Positions 23,580 to 34,114 of a stretch of 64,000 nt of DNA are shown here, in pieces. The stretch comes from Sapria himalayana. Lineage: Eukaryota > Streptophyta > Magnoliopsida > Malpighiales > Rafflesiaceae. The notes beneath the pieces are model-generated. The model worked only from the letters and a program-made list of their open reading frames with translations, searched no databases and had not been told where the DNA came from. The first letter of the stretch is position 1, and the number at the start of each line of letters is the position of its first letter. Position numbers and translations under genes: made by a program. The stretch is from positions 1,380,784 through 1,444,783 of the forward strand of contig JAREIK010001333.1 of NCBI GenBank assembly GCA_029783825.1, given 5' to 3'.

Positions 23580-23690
23580 GACCACGTCATTTAGTTGGGT
23601 TTGCATGGGATTTAATGCAATATATTTTTTGGTACATTGATCAAATTGCATCTTTAAGTGCCTAGTACCACATACACTCCTACATGTCAA
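23580..23690 (-). pseudogene. hAT N-terminal BED-like zinc-finger remnant
   Basis: The minus-strand frame starting at 23690 reads MTCRSVCGTRHLKMQFDQCTKK, which lines up with the GTKHL-DHLK-CPKR end of a plant hAT BED finger (C..C...GT.HL..H...C). One ligand histidine is replaced (QFDQC in place of HL..C). It lies N-terminal to the core on the same strand, as expected. The frame runs on into unit 2 of the duplication and stops at 23475. Confidence 0.6.
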
Positions 23691-24849
23691 TATTTTTTAA
23701 AAATAGATACATTATATTTATTCTTCTTTGACACTCCTAAGATTTTTCTTTTTTATTATTTTAAAGTGAGTTCATACTACTAAAGTTCACCTAATTTTTT
23801 TATTTTTTAGGTGACAAATAGGTTTTGGTTGAGACCATTAGAGATAACCTAGTTTTGTATCGGACCTTTTCATAGGTTTGTCATTATTATTTATATCTAC
23901 ATCAAATTCATTATAGTTATATTTACTATTTGCTATATTTTTAAAAATTCTCTAATTTATAAGAAAAAACTAAAAACACACTTACAAACTGATAAAAAAA
24001 GTGTAAGTAACTATAACTATTTTGTTGTAAATAACTTTCTTTTGCACTACCTTTGACTTCTACTAAAATTTCCAGTTGCACAACATATGCATAACTCTAA
24101 TAACAATAAATAAAATAATAGGGGCATAAGCACATGAGTAGGAGAGAAATAAAAGAGGAGTGGAAGAGGAAAGAATTAGCAAAATTGAGAATAAAATTCA
24201 AGAAATTTATATTTTCTATTTATAGAAAATTTTTATATTATAAAAATATATTTTATTTATTTTTATTAATTTTTTTATTAATATATATGGCCATAAATCT
24301 GACAGCCACCAAATCTCTAGCATGTAGAGTGTAGCCATTGGAAATAATCTGATGACAACAAATTTTTTAATAAAAAAATATTTTTTAAAAGATGATGAAA
24401 GTGATAAGTCATGCCTATATGCTTTCATCGTTGGAACCCATTACCTAAAAATGTAATGGGTAGCCTAAGGCAAAGCCCGAAGGCCTTGAATAGGATGTCA
24501 TGTAAAGTTGAACCCAGCTTATGTAGCTGATTTTTTATAAAAAACCAGCCTCATCAGGCAGTTACTTGTTGGGGTATGACTCATGACCCATGACCCACGA
24601 CCCACCTTTACCTAGTCATATGTCACCATACCTATGGACCATGCCAATAGGTAGGGCTTGTGGCATGTGGGTGGTGTGTGGCCAAACATGAGGCATGGTT
24701 GGCTGTATCCCAAGAGCCTTTCCTTGGGCTGACACGGTTTAGATCCAAACATGATTCTGGACCATGCCATGCTTAGCCTAGCAAGACTAATTTAGGTTGT
24801 GCCTCATGTCATGCCTAGGCTGATCGGCCTACTTGACACCTATACTCCC

Positions 24850-25140
24850 ACCTAGTTGTAGATCTGAGACATACAAATAAGAATTATGGGTCCGGGGCTT
24901 AATTCCAAAAACTCTGGAGAGTCATCATTGAGAACTAAAAATTCAATGAGATATATCTTCAATTATATCATGTGAATTCCTTCTCAATATCAAAATAAAT
25001 TGAGGTATTGGATTATTATAGTTGATTACATTTTATTAATGATTTATGAATGAATTTAATGTTGATTTTGTTATGGGTTGATTATTGATGGATGTATTAG
25101 GTAAGAGAAAAAATGAAGTCATGATAATTCTCTTGTCAAG
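24850..25140. other. Short unassigned stretch
   Basis: Lies between the hAT right end and the gypsy-associated repeats. I see nothing coding in it. Confidence 0.4.
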
Positions 25141-25809
25141 ACTTATTTATACCATCCATATTAGCCTTAAGTAGTTTTGTGACAAGATCATAAATCTACC
25201 AAAACAGTCATGATATTGTTTGTAAACTATGACTCAACCACTAAGTTGAGAACCATTTCACATCATATAAGAAGTTCTAACATGTTTTTTTGTTGCAGCT
25301 TATTCAAGACAAAACCATGATTTTTAATTTTAGAAAGAAATTACTCAGTCACGACCAAACTCATCACTGTGACATTTTTTTCAACAAGTTAAAACTAGAG
25401 ACATGACCAATTTTTAATACCATATTTTTTTTGTTTCAAGAGTAATTACTTAGTCACAACCAATCCCAATGTCATTATATTTTGTTCAATAAATCAATAC
25501 CAAAGGTGTAGCCAATTTTTAGTATCATGGCTTTGTATTTTAGAGATCAATTACTCAGTCATGACAATCCTAGTAATATTATATTTTGCTCACACATTCA
25601 AGACCAAAGCCACGACCATCCCTAGTATTGTGAATTTGTGTTACAAATAGTTAAACATCAATCTCAATTATTCTTAGCACCATGACATTTATGCTCAAGA
25701 GGAGATCTAAAGAAAAGATAAAGTCATTACCTCAATTTTATGTCAAGATTTATAACTTAAAGTATCATACAAATCTCTGAAGTATAAAAGCTATACACTT
25801 AGAGAAGAA

Positions 25810-25841
25810 AATAAAGAGAGAAAGAGAGAGAGAGAGAGAGG
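25810..25841. repeat. (GA)n microsatellite
   Basis: GAGAAAGAGAGAGAGAGAGAG-type run inside the gypsy-2 LTR-like region. Confidence 0.85.
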
Positions 25842-26561
25842 AGAAGGGTGACAATGCATGAAAACCCTAGGTGATGTATAATTAATGTCATTAAGGGAAA
25901 AGCCAAAGCAAACAACAAGGAACATCAATTGGAATTATAGTTTTATACTTAGAAATTAGTTTGGGTATTCGTTAGGAATCCTAGAATCCACACGATATTT
26001 TCCAATTCATCTCGTGTGATTTTAATCCTTATGTTTAGTTAAATTTAATTTTAAATTTGATAATGTATTTTGATTATGATGAATATTTGAATTTATGAGT
26101 TTATATTTGTGTTAATATTATGTATGGATATTATGAATATATACACAATTTAGAACTAAAAATTATGATTTTCATAAATACATTAATTTATGCATAATGG
26201 ACATGGAGGTCAATAACATGTAAGTCATGGAATATACTCATATGGTTTGAATAAAACAAAATAACATCCTTTCTAATCTTAAAGTATGAGATAAACCAAT
26301 GTATTCTAATCATGAAATATACTAATATTATGTGTGAAAAAACATAAAATTAAGGTATTCTAATCATTGTGAGAATGACGTTAATGAAGTTGCAAGCATG
26401 AATATATTAAAAACTAATCCATTAGATACTATCTAGAAGAAATAACCTTTAGGATAATATGAATGTTAAGTAGAATATTTTACCTAAAAGTTTCATCATA
26501 GTGTAAGAGTTATTATGTGTTTGCCGAGTGGATGGTGACAAGTATGTCATAGAGCACACTC

Positions 26562-26585
26562 GGGGGGGGGGGGGGGGGGGGGGGG
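26562..26585. repeat. 24-base G homopolymer followed by a GGTGGCGG block
   Basis: A run of 24 G, then TGGCGGGTGGCGGCGGC. The homologous stretch at about 41560-41620 has no such run, so it expanded after the copies diverged or was inserted by sequencing error. Four-stranded G structures are possible on the plus strand. Confidence 0.85.
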
Positions 26586-27325
26586 TGGCGGGTGGCGGCG
26601 GCTACATTATAAGGTGGTAATAGCCCTATGAATCATTCCCACTTGTATGACTTATATGAATGAAATTCATAAGAAGACATATTTAATTATCATTAATATG
26701 ATGCTTATAAAATTAAAATCACAAATAAACATAGTACCACATTATCTCAAATCTTTGAGACAATTAGAGATTTAAAAATAGAAGTACATACACGAAGGAT
26801 TCATCAAGGGAATTTGATATATAACCTAAAAGGAGTAGATATGATGGTGACACTTCCATGAAATGGATGTATCATTTCAATATAGAGATACTAAGAGGAT
26901 AACTATGAGTTAATCATCTTTGGTGATGACAAACTAATGTATGATGACCACCTTATATTTTAAGAGGATGTATGAGTATTTTTATAATAATCTACCTTTC
27001 TTTCAACAACCAAATACAATATTAATCAAATATTGAGAAATATCATCATGCATAACTACGTGCACTAACCCTGAAGTTTAAGTATATTTTCTAAAACCAA
27101 ATATACCTATTCAACTCGTATAGGTTGTGAGTTAAGTGTTGATTGATCGAATTGTCTAAACAATTCATGTGGAATCAATATTTAGACCTGCATCCACTTT
27201 ATTACTTATACAACTCATATAATTATATAATTACATTGAAAGATATATCTTTTCTCAACTCAATTTTGTGATAATATTAGTTGGCTATGAGTTTTTGGCA
27301 CCCTACAAAGATGCAACAGATTTGG

Positions 27326-27348
27326 TGCCTTTGCCAAGGATTATAGTA
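27326..27348 (+). other. Gypsy-2 primer-binding site (tRNA-Asp type)
   Basis: TTTGGTGCCTTTGCCAAGGATT is a mutated form of TGGCGCCGTTGCCGGGGA, the site complementary to tRNA-Asp used by Athila-type gypsy elements. Its place between the LTR-like region and gag supports this. Confidence 0.7.
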
Positions 27349-27499
27349 TAGTAGTTTGATTTATTAACTTGAATTGATATTACTATTCTTGCAAAAGAAT
27401 AGTGTTGTTTAAAGTTGTGTGGATGTGATTTTGTTTATTTTTTATATAGCAATTGTGTTGAAAGAATATTTTTGTCTTCTTTTCATTTGTTGATGTTAT

Positions 27500-28380
27500 T
27501 TTGTAGCCACCAAAAAAATTAAAAGTGATGAACTTCTAGAATTGAGCTAAAGCCTTTGACCCAAAAATTAAGAAGAGTACTTTTCAAATGGAAAGCTAAA
27601 AGAGTGATGATGGTAAAAAAATAGAAGTAAAAGAAATAATCAAGGCAATGAGAGACAAGCTATCTAACAACTCATTCCTAACTTTACCTTGGAAGATTAT
27701 TTGAGACATATCATGATGGATAACTATTCTAGAATTTGGATGTAACAGGTACAAGTGATTTACTTTGAGTTGACATTGAGTTTGATGACTATGATGTAGT
27801 AAATTAGTATGGTAAAAGAACACTAGGAGATCAGAATAGTTATTTCTGAAATTTTTTAGAGCTATGTGATATAGTGAAGAAATATGGAGTTAACTCATAT
27901 GCTATCATTTTATGGCAAATTCTTTTTTCTTTGAAAGACAAATCCAATAGTTGGGTTTATTATTTGTCTCAAGTTTTGATTGAGAGTTTGATGAACTAGT
28001 TTAAGCCTTTCTTATCAAGTTTTTCTCTCCTTAAATTACCTTTCAACTAATTGGAAACATAAGCCAATTGCACCTAGAGAAGCAACATGCTTTATATAAT
28101 GTTTGGGGTCCATTCAAAGGACTTTTGAGGAGGTACTCACTACATAGATTTAAGTTTTGGTTCTTAGCACACCTTTTTTCAATGAGCTAAATTAAATGAT
28201 AAGATAGACTATTAATTTGTTCAAGTAATTCTTTCATGAACAAGTTGCCCAATGAAATATAATTCTATGTAAAGAGCTAGTAAAGAATAATTATGAAACT
28301 CCAAGTGATGATGCATTTGGAAGGAAGCAAGTTGAATTATTGGAGATTAATAGATTGACCATCATATAATGATAATGCAC
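27500..28380 (+). pseudogene. Gypsy-2 gag remnant (Athila/Tat-like)
   Basis: From 27848 the plus strand reads NFLELCDIVKKYGVNSYAI followed by LFSLKDKSNSWVYYLSQ, matching the Athila gag core NFLEICDTVKINGVSDDAIRLRLFPFSLRDKAKAWL-SLPPGSI. Further on are FKPFLSSF (the F-KFFPP region), a VHSKDF/THYID portion like YEAWERFKDLLRRCPHHGL, and FFNELN-MIR-TINLF followed by ELVKNNYETPSDD, matching FYNGL...AAGGTLM-KTPEEAYELLEEMA-NNYQWPS. It is broken by stops. The reading is strong because the motif order and spacing are kept over more than 500 bp. Confidence 0.8.
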
Positions 28381-29770
28381 ACCTTCTTAACTTTATATAT
28401 CTTTTTTATGTGGTTGATAATGAATAAAGTAAGAACGAACAAGTGGGCAAGATTTTAATATAGATGGGGAAAGTGGTTATTTTTATAAGTAATATTATTC
28501 ACTAGTGATATATCATGATTTGTTCCTTTGTGTGTTGAGCAAATTCAAGAGTTGCAATAAGAATTTATAGAGTTTTAATTTTCCAAACATGGTTTAATTA
28601 TCTCTCGTGTTATATATTTAGGGTGAGATAATTTTCCAAACATGGTTTAGTTATCACTGTTTTCTACAAGAGAATATTGTCCTTCAATACTCCATCCCTC
28701 CAAATTCAACTCGGGCAGGACCAAAGAATAAGTTTAAAAAAAAAAAGATTATGAAAATTTAGGGTGAGATAATGATGATGCTCATAAAATAATAGTAATT
28801 CCAAGTACTTGGTTGGAGGAGAGAATATATGGTTTTACTTTCATTGTGAGTTTTTTGGCATATCATGGGATATAGTTGACTAGAGATGATATTCACTAGT
28901 GCTCTGCTATTTCTAGACACACCATGGGCACAATTTGATTTAGAAAAGTACAAAAACTAATTAAGGATAAAAATTAAGTAGGGACAATGAAGAAATCAAG
29001 ACGAGTACCATGATCATAATGAAGTATTTATTTGACAAATTGAAATGACATTTTGTAGAATTGTGCACGTGCCAAGGGAAATATCAATTACTATATGCTC
29101 ACATGGATTCAACAATTTGATTATGGCAGTAAACTCCAAATTGAATGTCAATGTGTTCATCGTCTTCCTATAGTAAGAATGTCTTAATATTCTGTTTTTC
29201 AAAAGTTTCTATATTATTCAAAGTCCATGGTGCATTAAAGAAAGTACATTTTTACTTAAGTGAAAAAAATGTATCATTATACATACATCTATGAAAGAAG
29301 TACAAAAAGAAAATCTCTAAAAAAAACATTCATTAGAAAATCATATCCCATTAGTAGGGATGAATCTTGTAAATGGTCCATTGTAATGTTCATCCAATCC
29401 ATAGGTAAGAAACAAAGGCCATGAAAAGCTTTATCTAAGTGACAACACTAGAAACCAACATATTATGCATCTGATTCTTCTCAATTTGGCTATTTGGATG
29501 AGCGTAGTGATATAAAACTTAGAGATACATGCACTTCCCCTAGGTTATAAAATCAAACTAGCACTTCTCTTCACCTTAAAAAATTCTTGATCTAGACAAA
29601 AATATCATATTTTTTCTCTCAAAATATAATATTTTTAAAAAAACATAAATAGTTTAGAAGTCAAAGGACATTTATGTCAAAAGTAAATATTATGATGGAC
29701 GTTAAAAATTTCTCCTAAAACTTAAGACAATTTTTTGCTCATATGACATAATTCTCATTATCAACATCAT
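28380..29770. other. Unassigned, probably decayed gypsy-2 internal sequence
   Basis: Downstream of gag I cannot find protease, RT or integrase motifs. A sequence around TTTTCCAAACATGGTTTA occurs twice (28577 and 28632), about 55 bp apart. Short frames at 28759-28953 and 29014-29202 (minus) have no recognisable content. Confidence 0.4.
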
Positions 29771-29774
29771 TATT

Positions 29775-30165
29775 AAAGGCATCAAACTATAAATAAATTA
29801 ATTAAAAATTAAAACTCATCTTTGAATATTTCAAAAAAAGGCATCAAACTATAAATAAATTAAAAATTATGACACTCGAATACATAAGTCCTAAACTACC
29901 CTCGCCCCTCGCCCCTCGTCCATCTCCACGAGCTCCATCATGGAGCTCGTGGAGAGGGGCGAGGGGAGACGAGCGAGAATGAAGACGAAGGGCAAGAGCG
30001 AGGGAAATGGGAGAGGGGCAAGGATAGTTTAGGATTTATATATTCAAGTGCCTTGAATTTTACTTTATTTATAGTTTGGTGTCTTTTTTTTGAAATATTT
30101 AAAAGATAGTTTACAAATTTTTAATTATTTTGGGAAGAGTATCCGAAGCACAATTCTCTCAATTT
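29775..30165. mobile_element. Mutator-like inverted-repeat element, copy 3 (incomplete)
   Basis: Inverted arms of about 120 bp (about 29795-29900 and 30025-30145) flank a GC-rich core. Each arm contains GAATATTTCAAAAAAAGGCATC or its variant and ends at CTAAACTA-CCTCGCCCC. The core holds CCACGAGCTCCATCATGGAGCTCGTGG, a perfect hairpin centred near 29941. The right end, reverse-complemented, reads GAGAATTGTGCTTCGG, close to the GGGGGAATTATGTTTTGAGG terminus of the copy at 30241. The left terminus is missing and AAAGGCATCAAACTATAAAT is locally duplicated there. No coding capacity. Confidence 0.65.
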
Positions 30166-30240
30166 TAATTCTACAAGTAATGAGATCATCACACTGTTCT
30201 ACTTTTGTGATAAATCTGTGATAACAAGAACCTAAGAAAT

Positions 30241-31178
30241 GGGGGAATTATGTTTTGAGGTGTTTTCCTAGATATTTTTAACATTTAGAAACTAAATTTT
30301 TGATATTTTTAAAAAATTCACAAAACTAAAAATAAATTAAAAATAAGGACACCCAAATTAATAAGTACTAAACTATCCTCGCCCATGCCCTCGCCCCTCG
30401 CCCATCTACCCTCACCTCTCGCCCGTCTCTCTCCACTCCTCTTCCCCCACCCATCTCCACGAGCTCTTTCGTGGAGCGCCAGTGAGCTCCTTAGTAGAGC
30501 TCCTTCGTGGAGCTCCGTCCAGCTCTATTGAGCTCAATGTGAAGCTCACTAGAGCTCGACAAGCTCGGTCGAGCTCCACGAAGGAGCTCACTAGAGTTCC
30601 ATCATCGAGCTCCAATAAACTTCACTTAAAACTCGCTAGAGCTCCACGAAAGAGCTCATCGAGCTCTAATGAGCTCCACTTCGAGCTCACTAGGGCTCAA
30701 CGAAGTTCTACAAAAGAGCTCGTCGAGCTCCAGCGAGCTCCACAATCGAGCTCACTGGAGCTCATTGGAGCTCCATCGTGCAGCTCAATGGAACTCCACT
30801 AGGGAGCTCGTCAAGCTCCAAGGAGCTACACTTCGAGCTCAAAGAGCTCCTTCATGGAGCTCGCGGAGTTCCGTCGAGCTCCACAATGGAGCTCATGGAG
30901 ACGAGTGGAGGGAGAGGGGTGGAGAGAGAGGGACATGCTGTGAGGGCAAACGAGCGAGGGGAGAAGGGCGAGGTGCGAGGGCGTGGGCGAGGGTGAGGGG
31001 CGAGGGGCGAGGGCAAGGGAGGGGCGAGAGGCGAGGGACGAGAATAATTTAGGATTTACGAATTCAGATGCCCTTATTTTTAATTTATTTTTAGTTTGTG
31101 ACTTTTTAAAAAATATCAAAATTTTAGTTTCTAAATATTAAAATTTTTTGAAAAAATACACCAAAACATAATTCCCCC
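30241..31178. mobile_element. Mutator-like element with long inverted repeats, copy 1
   Basis: 938 bp. Terminal inverted repeats of about 150 bp: the left begins GGGGGAATTATGTTTTGAGG and the right ends CCAAAACATAATTCCCCC. Both arms contain TTTAGAAACTAAA, AAACTAAAAATAAATTAAAA and CTAAACTATCCTCGCCC-type text. The flanks are CTAAGAAAT (30232-30240) and CTAAGAAAC (31179-31187), an 8-of-9 match and so a 9-bp target duplication typical of Mutator-like elements. The core (30400-31040) is GC-rich with dozens of GAGCTC/AGCTCC words and GAGGGGCGAGGG runs. The long frames there (Ser/Leu/Arg-rich) arise from the repeats; no transposase is present. Confidence 0.8.
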
Positions 31179-31189
31179 CTAAGAAACAT

Positions 31190-32330
31190 CTATAGGTTGG
31201 CGGCCTGCTTGGTCCTTGATGTATAATGTTCCAACATTCCCATCTTGTTCCCTGAACAATAAAAGCAACATGCAATATTTTTCATAACATCAACTCCCAA
31301 CAATCCTATAATTGGTGGTTTTTATAGCATAAGTTAGTGTAAGTTAGAGAAAAATTAAACTTCAAATGTAATGGCTCCGGCGCACTAGAACAAGTTTCCT
31401 TTTTAAAATGATGCACACAAATGTACCCTCCCATGGATTGTTGCTTGTTTCATATACAACCTCAACACGAAACATTGACCTTTGTAACGAAGCATTTTTT
31501 TGGCTATGGTTCAAGCCACACCACACTACAATAAGACCCAAATTGGAAATGGTTCTAACCACAATTGGAGCCATCTTGGATATATAGGTCAAGGTTTCTT
31601 AAATTCAAGCCAATGGTTTCAACACTGCCATGCAGCATTACAGTTCAAGTCGTGTCATGCCTAGCAATCCAAAGCCAAACCAACCCAAGAAAATTTTGAA
31701 TCCCTACATTTGCAAATTTGATGAGATCATTCTTTTTTCAACTAGGTCTCACAAAAAATTAATTTTTGTTGTCTTTATTAATTAAAAATTAAGAATTCCA
31801 AACCTAGTTTAAAATATTAACTTTGAATATCATTATAATTAATGTAAAATTTTAATATAGATTTCATATTATAAAAAATTAAAAATTCACAAAAAATATA
31901 TATAATTAAAAATGTTCATTTTAATTATTTAATTTTTATTAATTTATTTTTAAAATTTGCATAGCCTTATAGCATATGGAACCCAACCCAACTCAAGTTT
32001 CAACCCGATTTCATCACCATGACATGCTCACAACCCAAGTTTCATAACTTCAAATTGGATTGGGTTGGAATTGATGAAACTGAGGTTGAATTTTAACTCG
32101 AGTTGACATTTTAACTCAGGCTGACCTTTTTGAATTTGGGTTTGGCTAGAGTTATCCTTCAACCCAACCCAACCCAACCAAAACCAACCCAATCAGCCCG
32201 AGTTGAAGTCCTATGGGAATGTAGAACACTTTGGCCCAACTCCTCTCTTGTTCATGAACAACAAAAAACAGAATACAACACATTGGTTTAATGCCATAAT
32301 GGCGTCTACATGGTAAAAACCCCATTAAAC
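31190..32330. other. Intergenic DNA downstream of the reductase gene, with CCCAA repeats
   Basis: This stretch lies between a Mutator-like element and the ANR stop codon and must hold the ANR 3' untranslated region near its high-coordinate end. Around 31655-31690 and 31978-32200 are CCAACCCAAC-type words, with (CCCAA)3 at 32161-32178, and inverse GGTTGGGTTGG words at 32057-32068. They suggest a short degraded MITE. I could not identify a clear poly-A signal. Frames here (31362-31592 and 32152-32367, minus) are not convincing. Confidence 0.5.
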
Positions 32331-32336
32331 AGCTCC

Positions 32337-33906
32337 TCAATTCAACACCCCCCTGCACTTCAAGCACTCCACAGTTTGATCAAAAATGTCCTCAATCCCA
32401 TGATTGAAGACGAATCCTTCATCAATCAGCTTCTTGGAGGAAATGCTCAGCTTGGGTTTGTGAGGTAAATCTCCAAACCTGCATATTTTCAAACCATGAT
32501 GATGCTTATGAATCGTAAGCATGCACAGAGGAAGAACAGAAGATTGATCTAATGGAAGAGCAACTGTATATTGAACATACTTAGTTGACACTTGATATTG
32601 AGGGTATCTTTTGCGAAGGAATTCAGCAAGCCCATGAACACTGGTATTGAATCCACAGCATACGTATCTACCAGAAGAGGATGGTCTCTCAGCAAGAAAT
32701 ATATGGGCACGGCAAACATCCTCCACGTGGGTAATCGAGATTGAACCAGACAGCGTCTGCATTCCTACTAAAGCATGAACAAGATGGTCGTTCCCTGAAA
32801 AGGCCAGTAAATTCATGGGCGAGGATTTATAAAAAGTCCCTGCGAAGTAGTATATGGTCGTAACGTGTAAGTATTGGCACCTGTAATCAAAGACATGGCT
32901 AAGTTTACGCTGGAGGGGATATTTGGTGTGAGAGGAGGACCAGCTAGGAGACTGGGCAAGATTGTAATGAGATCGATGTTATTTTCTTTAGCAGATTTCC
33001 ATGCTTCTTTCTCAGCCAGCACCTTTGAGGCAGCGTACCCCTGCAAGTTTGTTGATGGAGGTTTCTTTTAAATCACTCACAATCAACTAAGTGTAGTACC
33101 GTTTGCATTGCATTGTTGATTACCCAAGTAGGAGGTTTCTCAGAATTCAAGAACTCCATGTCTGTCCAGCTATCTTCATCGACGATGAAATCTGTTCCAC
33201 TGAGCTTGTTGATCGTAGCAGCAGCAGCAGAAGATGTCAAGATCACCCTTTTAACTGTCTTTGCTTTTGCACAAGCTTGCAATACATGATGTACTCCTTC
33301 AATTGCTGGCTTGATCATATCATTCTGTATTTTCAGAGTTAAGAAATGTGTCCCTCTCTCTCTCTACACACACACACAGACACAGACACATATAATGGTG
33401 ACCAACCTCCGGATCCTTAGAAGAGAAATTAACAGGTGAGGCAACATGGAAAACAAGATCACAGCATTCAATAGGAGCGATAAGGCTTGTTTCGTCACAC
33501 AAGTCTGCTTCAAAAATTGTTAGATCCCCTAAATCTTGCAGTGAAATGAGGTGGGAGATCTTATGGTCTGCAAAATATAGATACCACATTAGTGCTCACA
33601 ATGATGGTGGCTGATGACTTGTGTAGCAGAAGCAGCATCAGCAGTTCACAGTTGATAGTTTGGGTTCATGCATATAACAATGGTTGTCACTTTTAGCTAA
33701 TGAACCAATATACCATTAGAGGTACGAATTAAAGCTCAAATCAATCCTGCTAGGGTCGGGTTCTCACCGGCTGATTGTCGGACGGAAGTGTTGACGGCGT
33801 AGCCTTTCTGCAGCAGCAGCTTCACCAGCATCGATCCAACGTACCCTGATCCGCCGATTACACATGCCCTCTTTTTGGTAGGTGATGCTGGCCGGTAATT
33901 GTCCAT
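32337..33906 (-). CDS. ANR: Anthocyanidin reductase, six exons, apparently intact
   Basis: The enzyme reduces anthocyanidins with NADPH to 2,3-cis-flavan-3-ols such as epicatechin, the starter and extension units of condensed tannins, in the cytosol. Exons (minus): 33906-33768, 33567-33407, 33324-33124, 33040-32881, 32794-32581, 32478-32337. All five introns (200, 82, 83, 86 and 102 bp) are GT-AG and the phases fit, giving 1,017 nt and 338 residues, the usual family length. Visible features: Rossmann motif GGSGYVG (residues 18-24), R43 in the cofactor-binding VR segment, VILTSSAAA (127-135), PPTWGYAASK with catalytic Y169 and K173, then SLITG, the SGSISITHVEDVCRAHIF stretch, and the KYPQY-like RYPQYQV near the C-terminus. 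The family is short-chain dehydrogenase/reductase, BANYULS type. The residues after R43 (QSAD) differ from the usual DP, a minor oddity. Close relatives are dihydroflavonol and leucoanthocyanidin reductases, but motif and length agreement with ANR is strong. Confidence 0.93.
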
Positions 33907-34114
33907 CGTCGGATGATGGATTTTGTATCAGTTATGGAATGACCTCGTCGGATGTTCGGCATTTATTTGAAATCAACTCGAAACGGGTGGAAGAAGGTGG
34001 GCACGTGAACCTCAGCACGGGCGAACTCAATCACGTGTTTTGCTGGTTGACGTTCAAACTCTACAGTCGAAAATAATTCAGACGACAGTAACCTAGCCAG
34101 AGTCCCTACAATCC
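33907..34114 (-). promoter_or_regulatory. ANR proximal promoter with two G-boxes
   Basis: Upstream of the ANR ATG at 33906. Perfect CACGTG boxes lie at 34002-34007 and 34032-34037, about 100 and 130 bases from the ATG. Both are bHLH-type sites, which fits the known control of ANR by MYB-bHLH-WD40 complexes. TTGAC occurs at about 34047-34051. A TCAAATAAATG at about 33959-33970 (minus) is the best TATA-like candidate. The motifs are seen; the regulatory role is inferred from the family. Confidence 0.55.

Larger units (their letters stand above)
20317..24842 (-). mobile_element. Decayed autonomous-size hAT transposon
   Basis: The ends are imperfect inverted repeats: the left reads TATGGATTTGTGGCC, and the right (reverse complement) reads TATAGGTGTCAAGTAGGCC. 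Both are followed inside by GGCATGGCATGAC / GCATGACATGAGGC-type subterminal repeats. Between them the minus strand carries hAT transposase parts in order: a BED-like finger (about 23690-23580), an RNase H-like core containing EIFYVRYMCHVINLLVQ, and a C-terminal dimerisation-like region (about 21120-20900). No intact frame remains and no clean 8-bp target duplication was found. The terminal GGTGTCAA motif resembles the MITEs at 7216, 39474 and 42328, so a related autonomous element could have moved those; that is inference. Confidence 0.65.
25150..27320 (+). repeat. Gypsy-2 5' LTR-like region
   Basis: Located directly upstream of a tRNA-Asp-type primer site, so by position it includes the 5' LTR. 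The first part (25150-25700) has the recurring TCAGTCACGACCAA / ATTTTTAGTATCATGGCTT theme; next come a (GA)n run (25810-25841) and AAACCCTAGG. The rest is homologous to 41000-41860: shared landmarks include CTAATCATTGTGAGAATG / TTAATCATTATGAGTATG and GATTCATCAAGG followed by ACCTAAAAGGA. A 24-base G run lies at 26562-26585. The exact LTR start was not found. Confidence 0.55.

Noticed and set aside
30412..31119. Several Ser/Leu/Glu/Arg-rich frames up to 127 codons on both strands
   Set aside because: They lie within the GAGCTC-rich core of a Mutator-like element; open on both strands because of repeat composition, not coding selection.
31978..32200. Telomere-like (CCCAA)n repeat
   Set aside because: Plant telomere repeat is CCCTAAA; this is a short degenerate CCCAA tract, likely from a MITE.
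32813..33589. Apparent frameshifts and stops in the reductase gene
   Set aside because: Each interruption is a short intron with GT-AG ends and compatible phase; the joined exons are open throughout.
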